7,055 nt of DNA from positions 1-7,055 of the forward strand of contig DQYM01000155.1 of assembly GCA_011040545.1 (NCBI GenBank). The letters run 5' to 3'. Position numbers and translations under genes: made by a program. Shown piece after piece: positions 1-4,360 of the stretch. The stretch is from Candidatus Bathyarchaeota archaeon. Its GTDB lineage: Archaea > Thermoproteota > Bathyarchaeia > EX4484-135. Position 1 is the stretch's first letter. Every line of letters starts with the position of its first letter. The notes below the pieces were generated by a model. That model saw nothing but the letters and a program-made list of their open reading frames with translations. It made no database searches and was not told the origin of the DNA.

Positions 1-14
1 CTCCAGGGAGACGG

Positions 15-38
15 GAATCCCATCAGGGGAATTGAAAG
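15..38 (+). CRISPR. Single CRISPR-type repeat (repeat A), probable last repeat of an array to the left
   Basis: The 24-nt segment begins GAATCCC, has a short CCC...GGG dyad around ATCAG, and ends ATTGAAAG. This is the layout of crenarchaeal type I-A/III repeats, where ATTGAAAG becomes the 8-nt 5' handle of the crRNA. Only one copy is visible and no second copy follows at the expected spacing of 60-65 bp. If real, it is the leader-distal repeat of an array transcribed rightwards from outside the window. The call rests on resemblance to known repeats and on the shared ATTGAAAG end with the repeats at 143-232. Confidence 0.5.
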
Positions 39-142
39 GGGAGCTCCCCAGAGGAAAGCCTGTTGAGGAGGTTTATAAATGCCATGCGTGCGAGGATGTG
101 CAAGGACTGTCCTGTGCGTGGTAATCCATGCTACCAGACGGA
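39..142. other. Gap between two oppositely facing CRISPR tails
   Basis: This 104-bp stretch lies downstream of repeat A and of the small minus-strand array, so both would be transcribed into it. It has no further repeat copy and no convincing gene. It contains the symmetric TATA-like TTTATAAA at 72-79, which on the minus strand reads GGCATTTATAAA and shares GGCATTTATAA with the plus-strand box near 475-486. It may hold the degenerate end of one array, but no degraded repeat can be recognised. Confidence 0.4.
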
Positions 143-232
143 CTTTCAATCCCTTTCTCGGGTTCTGCGTGTATGAAACTAGATTGACTAGGAAGGGATT
201 TCTCATCTTTCAATCCCTTTCTCGGGTTCTGC
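143..232 (-). CRISPR. Two-repeat, one-spacer CRISPR array (repeat B)
   Basis: Two identical 26-nt copies lie at 143-168 and 207-232, starting CTTTCAATCCC and ending GGGTTCTGC on the plus strand. They are separated by a 38-nt unique, comparatively AT-rich spacer (169-206). On the minus strand each repeat reads GCAGAACCC...ATTGAAAG, with a CCC/GGG dyad and the ATTGAAAG handle typical of crenarchaeal CRISPRs, so transcription should run leftwards and the leader should lie to the right. The 64-bp period fits archaeal arrays. No third repeat is seen on either side. No cas gene is in the window, so it must rely on Cas proteins encoded elsewhere. Confidence 0.72.
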
Positions 233-300
233 TGAAGGCTTTTAAGCTACCCTTTATAAGCCTTACGGTAAGGTGCTCGGCCCCTTATAAGGCCCTTAGC
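233..300 (-). promoter_or_regulatory. Probable leader and promoter of the one-spacer CRISPR array
   Basis: The region abuts the leader-proximal end of the first repeat. On the minus strand it carries a TATA box CTTATAAA (253-260), placed so that transcription would begin near 230, at the first repeat. A second box, CCTTATAAGG (283-292), is a perfect 10-bp palindrome. Between them is the inverted repeat CCTTACgGTAAGG (261-273). Assigning this as the leader follows from repeat orientation; the exact start site is inferred. Confidence 0.5.
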
Positions 301-344
301 CCAGCATGTTAGGCAACCGCTCTGGCGCATGGAAGGGGACATCT

Positions 345-413
345 GGAAACCGAACATGAACCCTGCCCCCGATGGCCCAGTGGGCCTTAGACCACACATG
401 CAATTACTTAAAT
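345..413 (+). repeat. 70-bp diverged repeat, copy 1
   Basis: It begins GGAAACCGAACATG and ends CAATTACTTAAAT. It aligns with 508-577 using a single 1-nt gap near the left end: 14 of 14 aligned bases match in the first block, 22 of 42 in the middle and 12 of 13 in the last block. The conserved ends with a fixed 42-nt interval suggest both ends matter. The right block contains a TATA-like CTTAAAT (406-412). The middle of this copy has a dyad, GGCCCAgTGGGCC (374-386), that is not preserved in copy 2. Confidence 0.65.
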
Positions 414-486
414 GCCCAATGGTCCCCCTCGGCTAGAGGGGCTTGAGTAGCACATGCTTGCCTGGGCTTCACGAGGGCATTTATAA

Positions 487-501
487 GGGGGCCTAGCCCC
501 C
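487..501. other. GC-rich hairpin GGGGGC-CTA-GCCCCC
   Basis: A perfect 6-bp stem with a 3-nt loop directly follows the TATA-like ATTTATAAG (479-487). It resembles the G5/C5 hairpins at 2439-2463 and 4162-4184. It may be a protein-binding dyad or an RNA hairpin near a transcript's 5' end. No T-tract follows, so it is not a typical archaeal terminator. Confidence 0.45.
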
Positions 502-507
502 GTCCTG

Positions 508-577
508 GGAAAACCGAACATGGGAGCTGCTCCCTAGTGGCTAGAGGGCCTCAATATTGCCATTCAATTGCTTAAAT
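508..577 (+). repeat. 70-bp diverged repeat, copy 2
   Basis: It begins GGAAAACCGAACATG and ends CAATTGCTTAAAT, in the same orientation as copy 1 and about 163 bp further on. The 42-nt spacing between the two conserved blocks is the same as in copy 1. It has its own dyad, GGGAGCtGCTCCC (522-534). A TATA-like ATTTATAAG (479-487) lies about 25 bp upstream of its first base, where a transcript could start; its own CTTAAAT (571-577) is 27 bp before an ATG at 601. Confidence 0.65.
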
Positions 578-624
578 AGCTGCTACATGCCTGGCCCACC
601 ATGCCAGTAGCCCCTGGCCTTGTG

Positions 625-644
625 AACGTGGCCATGGCCACGTT
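625..644. other. Perfect 20-bp palindrome
   Basis: The sequence AACGTGGCCATGGCCACGTT equals its own reverse complement over 20 bases with no loop; symmetry ends exactly at 624/645. It lies 35 bp beyond the stop codon of the leftward CTP synthase gene and inside a possible 22-codon reading frame on the plus strand. A dimeric regulator's operator is one reading; a 3'-end structure of the pyrG transcript is another, though a loopless stem is poor for a terminator. Confidence 0.55.
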
Positions 645-678
645 AGCTGGGGCGCTTGTGGCTGGATAGTGAGGCCCC

Positions 679-2358
679 TCAGGCTGCCTTAACTTCTGCC
701 CTAAGGCCATAGCATAGCCTTGGCACGACCTCTAGCTCTGGCCTTGGCCTGCCGAGCCTCCTATCTAGGCAGGCCTTCACGAAGCCCGTGTAAAGTGGTG
801 ATGGCTTCCCTGGCCTGCTCTTGAACTCAGCATGGAACTGGGAGGCCATGAAGAAGTAGTGGCTCGGTAGCTCTAGGACCTCCATCCTACGCCCATCTGG
901 GCTGGTGCCCGAGAACACAAGCCCCCTGGCCTGCAGGAGCGGTATGTAATCTGGGTTTACCTCCCAGCGGTGCCTGTGGCGCTCCCTTATGCGCTCACGG
1001 CCATACAGCATGTAGGCCCTGGTCCCCTTCTTGAGGATGATATCGTGGGCGCCTAGCCTCATGGTCCCCCCCTTGTGCGCTACGTTCCTCTGCTCAGGCA
1101 TTAGGCCCACTACTGGGTGGGGCGTATCTGGATCTACCTCCGTCGTGTGGGCGCCCTTGAGGCCGCAGACGTGCCTAGCGAACTCAACAACTGCTAGCTG
1201 GAAGCCATAGCAGATGCCCAGGAAGGGGATGTCATTCTCCCTTGCGAACTGGATGGCCATTATCTTCCCCTCAGCCCCCCTGGGGCCAAAGCCATAGGGC
1301 ACGAAGATGCCATCGTAGTCCTTCAGGCGTTCTACATCACCTGGGCTCTCCTCCAGCTCCTCGGCCCTTATGTAATCTATGTCCACCTTCGTCCTCAGGG
1401 CCATGCCAGAGTGCTTGAAGGCCTCGTTCATGCTTATGTAGGCATCTGCTAGCTCTGCGTACTTGCCGACCAGGGCTATCCTCAGCTCGTAGAGCGGGTT
1501 TAAGTACGCATCAACTAGCTTCCTCCAGCTCCCCCAATCTGGCTCCCTAGCCTCTAGGCCAAGGCGCTTGCAGATATAATCGCCCATGCCCTGCTCATCT
1601 AGTATGAGCGGGACCTGGTAGACGAGCGGGACGGTGTAGGAGCAGAAGACGGCCTCCTCAGGTATGGTGCCGAAGAGGGCTATCTTGTACTTGGCCTCAT
1701 CGTTTATCATCTTGGTGCAGCGGGCCACTATTATATCTGGCTGGATGCCTATGCGTCTCAGCTCCTGGACGCTGTGCTGGAGGGGCTTGGTTTTCATCTC
1801 GCCCGTTACGTCCAGTATTGGGACGAGGGCCACGTGGACGTAGAGAGTATTCCTAAAGCCCTCCTCAAGCCTCATCTGCCTTATGGCCTCAAGGAACGGT
1901 AGGCCCTCTATATCGCCAACCGTGCCCCCGACCTCAACAAGCACTATATCTGCCCCTGATTTCTTAGCTACACGCCTTATGCGGGCTTTTATCTCATCAG
2001 TAACATGTGGTATTATCTGGACGCACTTGCCTAGGTAATCGCCACGCCTCTCACGCTCTATCACGGCCAGGTAGACCTGGCCCGTTGTTATGTTGTTCTC
2101 CCTAGGTAGATCTACATCTAGGAAGCGCTCATACCAGCCTATATCTAGGTCGGTCTCACCACCATCCTCGGTAACGAATACCTCGCCGTGCATGTATGGG
2201 TTCATGGTGCCGCTATCTACATTTACATAGGGATCTATCTTTATGGCCGTTACCTTGTAGCCCCTTACCTGTAGCATCTTGCCTATGGAGGATGTAACTA
2301 TGCCCTTCCCAACGGAGCTCAGGACGCCACCTGTTACGAATATGAACTTCCTCCTCAC
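679..2358 (-). CDS. pyrG: CTP synthase (glutamine-hydrolysing)
   Basis: It converts UTP to CTP using ATP and ammonia released from glutamine, in the cytoplasm. The 559 residues show the N-terminal synthetase domain with the nucleotide loop [10 protein letters not shown] (10-19), ETDLDIG (68-74) and [11 protein letters not shown] (142-152). The C-terminal class I glutaminase domain follows, with nucleophile Cys383 in GICYG and His509/Glu511 in FHAEFKSRP. The C terminus runs some 25 residues beyond the conserved core, slightly long for the family. The start is GTG at 2356-2358: [11 protein letters not shown] matches the family start, and a TATA box 24-31 bp upstream implies a leaderless mRNA. 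Two deviations stand out: the oxyanion loop, normally PGGFG, reads PYGFG (354-358), and the usual FHPEF reads FHAEF. The gene is read alone, away from the polyamine operon. Identity is certain. Confidence 0.97.
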   Translation of the reverse strand: MRRKFIFVTGGVLSSVGKGIVTSSIGKMLQVRGYKVTAIKIDPYVNVDSGTMNPYMHGEVFVTEDGGETDLDIGWYERFLDVDLPRENNITTGQVYLAVIERERRGDYLGKCVQIIPHVTDEIKARIRRVAKKSGADIVLVEVGGTVGDIEGLPFLEAIRQMRLEEGFRNTLYVHVALVPILDVTGEMKTKPLQHSVQELRRIGIQPDIIVARCTKMINDEAKYKIALFGTIPEEAVFCSYTVPLVYQVPLILDEQGMGDYICKRLGLEAREPDWGSWRKLVDAYLNPLYELRIALVGKYAELADAYISMNEAFKHSGMALRTKVDIDYIRAEELEESPGDVERLKDYDGIFVPYGFGPRGAEGKIMAIQFARENDIPFLGICYGFQLAVVEFARHVCGLKGAHTTEVDPDTPHPVVGLMPEQRNVAHKGGTMRLGAHDIILKKGTRAYMLYGRERIRERHRHRWEVNPDYIPLLQARGLVFSGTSPDGRRMEVLELPSHYFFMASQFHAEFKSRPGKPSPLYTGFVKACLDRRLGRPRPELEVVPRLCYGLRAEVKAA

Positions 2359-2381
2359 GCAGGGAGTAGGAGAGGCAAGCC

Positions 2382-2396
2382 CATAAAACCCTTTCT
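2382..2396 (-). promoter_or_regulatory. pyrG promoter (BRE plus TATA), leaderless
   Basis: On the minus strand GAAAGG is followed directly by GTTTTATG, a plausible BRE and TATA box. The box lies 24-31 bp upstream of the GTG start, the usual distance to an archaeal transcription start, so the mRNA should begin at or next to the start codon. No Shine-Dalgarno sequence is needed or seen. Confidence 0.6.
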
Positions 2397-2438
2397 TACG
2401 GGCTGGTTGGTAGGGCTAGGGCACAAGTAGATCTAGCT

Positions 2439-2463
2439 TGCCCCCTAGGGCAGCTAGGGGGCA
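2439..2463. other. 10-bp perfect hairpin downstream of the speD operon
   Basis: The arms TGCCCCCTAG and CTAGGGGGCA pair perfectly around the 5-nt loop GGCAG. The hairpin begins 27 bp after the stop of the last operon gene and lies 50 bp upstream of the pyrG TATA box, so it could mark the operon's 3' end or insulate the pyrG promoter. No T-run follows on the minus strand, so a standard archaeal terminator is not shown. It shares the G5/C5 plus CTAG composition with other intergenic hairpins here. Confidence 0.5.
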
Positions 2464-2490
2464 CAGGGGCAATTAAAGGCTGGATGCTAC

Positions 2491-2805
2491 CTATGAGGCC
2501 CTCCTAAGGGCCTCTGATAGCTTGGCTACTATGCTAGTCGCCCTTGAATCACCATATATGGTCCTAAGCCTGTATATTATGTATTCTATGTCCTCCCTCG
2601 TTAGGTCTAGCTTGGGCCTCTCGGCCTCGGCCTCCTTAACCCTATCAAGCAGGGCCTTTATGAGCCTCTTGACCTGCCTAGTTGCCCTTGAGTAATCGCT
2701 CTTCGTGATAACTACATTTAGGCCTAGCTCCCTAAGGGCCTCGCTTAGCTCCCTGTAGGTAAGCCCTTCCCCCTTAGCCCGAGAAGACGAAGATGGGCTC
2801 CCCAT
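2491..2805 (-). CDS. Small basic helical protein of unknown function, last gene of speD-speE operon
   Basis: It has 104 residues, no recognised family, no signal peptide and no membrane segment. The sequence looks mostly helical: a Ser-rich N-terminal tail, then LTYRELSEALRELG (15-28), a long charged helix with RQVKRLIKALLDRVKEAEAE (43-62), and a C-terminal segment LTREDIEYIIYRLRTIYG (68-85) before SIVAKLSEALRRA. It overlaps the end of speE by 32 bp. The ATG start is well supported by an upstream GGTGAT, fully complementary to the 16S tail, with a 5-nt spacer. The Ser-rich tail is the part encoded in the overlap and may not be functional. Tight coupling suggests co-expression with polyamine synthesis, but a direct role is not shown. 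A nucleic-acid- or protein-binding role would fit the charge; this is a guess. Confidence 0.8.
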   Translation of the reverse strand: MGSPSSSSRAKGEGLTYRELSEALRELGLNVVITKSDYSRATRQVKRLIKALLDRVKEAEAERPKLDLTREDIEYIIYRLRTIYGDSRATSIVAKLSEALRRAS

Positions 2806-3772
2806 CCCTTATCACCCTCGCCCCCTCAAGCCCCTCTAGTAGCCCCTCTAAATACCTTGGTAGGTTAAACATAGCCGTGTGCACGCCAGGCCCATAGTAC
2901 TTGAGGTCCCCCACGCCCCTCTCCTCAAGCCTCCTAGCGACCTCCTCAGCCCCAAGCCCAGCTGGGTCGGGGCCAGTTGAGCCTATGACGAAGGCCCACT
3001 CACCATCAAAGGATGGGACCCAGCACGTGTAGTATCGGACGAGCGGGAAGACGGCCTTAGCCGTCCTGTATATGGAGACCGTGCAGGTGGCCATCTGGGG
3101 CACCGTGCTCACGTCCTCTGCCTGTGTAACCATCATGCCACCAGGCTTGAGCACGCTCCTAATGGCCTCGTAGAACTCCTTGGTGTAGAGCAGGTAGGCT
3201 GGCCCACCTTCAAGCGGGTCGGTGGCATCCACGATCACGACATCGTACACGGGCCTACCAGATAGGGACTCAACGAACTTACGGCCATCACCTATGATGA
3301 GCGAGAAGCGTGGGTCATCAAAGGCACCTGCGTTGAACTCAGGCAGGTAGCGCCTACAGGCCCTGTAGACCTCTATATCTATCTCAAGCATTTCAACTGC
3401 CTTCACACAGGCATGCTTGAGGACCTCCCTAGCTGTTGCCCCCTCGCCACCACCTATTATGAGGACCCTCTCTGGTCCCTCGTGGGCCACCAGGGCAGGG
3501 TGGACTAGCATCTCATGGTATATCCATTCTGAATCTGCAGAAGACTGAACCTTGCCATCAAGGATCAACGTCTTGCCATAGTAGGCTAGCTCAACTACCT
3601 CTATCTCCTGGAATGGGCTCTTGGCCTTGTATAGCGTCTTGAGCACGCCATAGTAGTGGCCCGTGTACGGGGCGTGCCTCTCAATGAACCAACGCTCTAT
3701 GCCCTTGGCTAGGCCAGGGCTAGGGGGGCTAGCCGTCCGCTCTGCCTTGCCTCCCCCAGTGCTATTAGTCAA
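2774..3772 (-). CDS. speE: Polyamine aminopropyltransferase (spermidine synthase family)
   Basis: It transfers the aminopropyl group of decarboxylated SAM to an amine acceptor; in hyperthermophilic archaea the acceptor may be agmatine or longer polyamines as well as putrescine. The 332 residues contain the N-terminal strand domain with LDGKVQSSADSEWIYHE (71-87), then a Rossmann fold with VLIIGGGEGATARE (103-116), acidic LEID (129-132), GDGRKF (161-166), catalytic-loop DATDP (182-186, Asp182 and Asp185) and GPAYLLYTKEFY. Length is slightly above the usual 280-310 because of a low-complexity N-terminal tail of about 22 residues. The TTG start overlaps the speD TGA by 2 bp and has GGTGA 6 nt upstream; no other in-frame start precedes the conserved region. 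Its 3' end overlaps the next gene. Acceptor preference cannot be read from sequence. Confidence 0.94.
   Translation of the reverse strand: MTNSTGGGKAERTASPPSPGLAKGIERWFIERHAPYTGHYYGVLKTLYKAKSPFQEIEVVELAYYGKTLILDGKVQSSADSEWIYHEMLVHPALVAHEGPERVLIIGGGEGATAREVLKHACVKAVEMLEIDIEVYRACRRYLPEFNAGAFDDPRFSLIIGDGRKFVESLSGRPVYDVVIVDATDPLEGGPAYLLYTKEFYEAIRSVLKPGGMMVTQAEDVSTVPQMATCTVSIYRTAKAVFPLVRYYTCWVPSFDGEWAFVIGSTGPDPAGLGAEEVARRLEERGVGDLKYYGPGVHTAMFNLPRYLEGLLEGLEGARVIRDGEPIFVFSG
2811..2816 (-). promoter_or_regulatory. Strong ribosome-binding site of the 104-residue gene, inside speE
   Basis: GGTGAT on the minus strand lies 5 nt before the ATG at 2803-2805, within the last codons of speE. It decides the start of the small gene and shows that it is translated by internal initiation or by coupling to speE. 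Confidence 0.7.
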
Positions 3773-4140
3773 ACCCTCTCACCTTCTGGTATTATGCCCC
3801 TCTTGACCTCAAATACGCTTACGCTCTTGGGCCTTAGCACTTGGACGCTATGCCTAAAGGCCTCCCAGGGATCTACATGTGAGCCACACGTGAATATGTC
3901 TATGGCAGCATAACTGTACTCGGGCCACGTATGTATTGATATATGTGATTCTGCTATTGCTACTACGCCAGTAACGCCCTGTGGCTTGAACTTGTGGAAC
4001 AGCACGCCTATCACACGACCACCAGCACGCTTAGCTGCCTCAACTAGCATCTCACGTAGCCTAGCCTCATCATCAAGCAGGGCTGGGTCTACCCCCCAAA
4101 CCTCTACTATGAGGTGGCGGCCGAGCCCGCTCGGGACCAA
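3769..4140 (-). CDS. speD: S-adenosylmethionine decarboxylase proenzyme, pyruvoyl-dependent
   Basis: It decarboxylates SAM to supply aminopropyl donor for the adjacent aminopropyltransferase. The 123-residue proenzyme is the usual prokaryotic class 1B size. It should self-cleave between Glu64 and Ser65 in AESHISIHTWPE, making the pyruvoyl group from Ser65; His70 and Cys85 (FTCGSH) match the processing and proton-donor residues of the family. The start is TTG at 4138-4140, with GGTGA 8 nt upstream; no ATG exists before the conserved GRHLIVEVWGVDP segment (7-19). Crenarchaea also carry a paralogue that became an arginine decarboxylase, so specificity should be checked, but adjacency to speE favours the SAM enzyme. 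It is first in the operon and shares 2 bp with speE. Confidence 0.92.
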   Translation of the reverse strand: MVPSGLGRHLIVEVWGVDPALLDDEARLREMLVEAAKRAGGRVIGVLFHKFKPQGVTGVVAIAESHISIHTWPEYSYAAIDIFTCGSHVDPWEAFRHSVQVLRPKSVSVFEVKRGIIPEGERV

Positions 4141-4148
4141 CTATACTC

Positions 4149-4155
4149 TCACCCC
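4149..4155 (-). promoter_or_regulatory. speD ribosome-binding site
   Basis: On the minus strand a G-run leads into GGTGAG, 7-8 nt before the TTG start. GGTGAGAG also occurs before speE (around 3781-3788), where it spans the last speD codons. These sites support both TTG starts. Confidence 0.6.
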
Positions 4156-4161
4156 CCAGGC

Positions 4162-4192
4162 TAGGGGGGTTATTAAACCCCCTATTTAAAGC
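4162..4192 (-). promoter_or_regulatory. speD operon promoter with overlapping inverted repeat
   Basis: On the minus strand GCTTTAAATAG (4182-4192) is a good crenarchaeal TATA box, placing the transcription start near 4157-4160 and giving a leader of about 20 nt that includes the ribosome-binding site. Between box and start lies an inverted repeat with 7-bp arms GGGGGTT/AACCCCC around ATTA (4165-4182), flanked by TAG and CTA. A protein bound here would block polymerase, so this is a candidate operator; the regulator is unknown. Confidence 0.55.
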
Positions 4193-4280
4193 TATATGGT
4201 CGCCTATTCATATCAAGGATGCGCTCTAAATGGCTAGAGAGGGCATTTCTGCATATCCTCTTTTGGGATTTTCTCCAGTA

Positions 4281-4289
4281 CTTTTTAAG
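4281..4289 (+). promoter_or_regulatory. Candidate DNA ligase promoter TATA box
   Basis: CTTTTTAAG lies 72-80 bp before the chosen ligase start and would give a leader of roughly 48 nt. A second TATA-like CTTAAAT at 4323-4329 would give a leader of about 10 nt. The two cannot be separated by eye. The 4193-4280 stretch between the divergent promoters shows nothing else recognisable apart from GGCTAGAGAGGG (4232-4243), similar to motifs at 431 and 539. Confidence 0.45.
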
Positions 4290-4360
4290 CTCCCCTTCCT
4301 TGTCATGGGGGCCATAATAACCCTTAAATGAGGGGTTGGCTGCCCACACTGGGGAGCAGC

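Larger units (their letters stand above)
233..678. other. 446-bp gene-free intergenic region rich in dyads and TATA-like boxes
   Basis: No convincing protein gene, tRNA or rRNA was found on either strand; no tRNA B-box (GGTTCGAATCC-like) is present. The region holds the CRISPR leader, two copies of a 70-bp element, 6-1-6 inverted repeats at 261-273, 374-386 and 522-534, a GC hairpin at 487-501 and a 20-bp palindrome at 625-644. TATA-like boxes lie near 253, 283, 406, 479 and 571. A 22-codon reading frame at 601-669 is possible but unproven. Candidate roles are small-RNA genes, regulatory DNA, a decayed mobile element or a replication-related site. Confidence 0.6.

Noticed and set aside
79..312. 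77-codon plus-strand reading frame
   Set aside because: It runs through both repeat B copies and the leader; its protein repeats NPFLGFC/SLSRVLL only because the CRISPR repeat is read in two frames. No ribosome-binding site or family match.
356..436. 26-codon frame starting in repeat copy 1
   Set aside because: The matching frame in copy 2 stops after five codons, so the repeat is not conserved as coding sequence.
233..678. tRNA or C/D-box RNA gene
   Set aside because: No T-loop/B-box sequence, no cloverleaf arms and no convincing paired C (RTGATGA) and D (CTGA) boxes were found.
2439..2463. Standard intrinsic terminator
   Set aside because: The stem is strong, but no T-rich run follows on the minus strand, so it is recorded only as a hairpin.
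3986..4189. 67-codon plus-strand frame antisense to speD
   Set aside because: It is a shadow of speD codon structure, crosses the speD promoter and has no recognisable protein features.
4328..4360. Upstream ATG start for the ligase, adding 11 residues
   Set aside because: The extra residues do not resemble the family, and MEFSVLAEAFEKIE at 4361 is the usual N terminus with GGGGAG before it. Kept only as an alternative.
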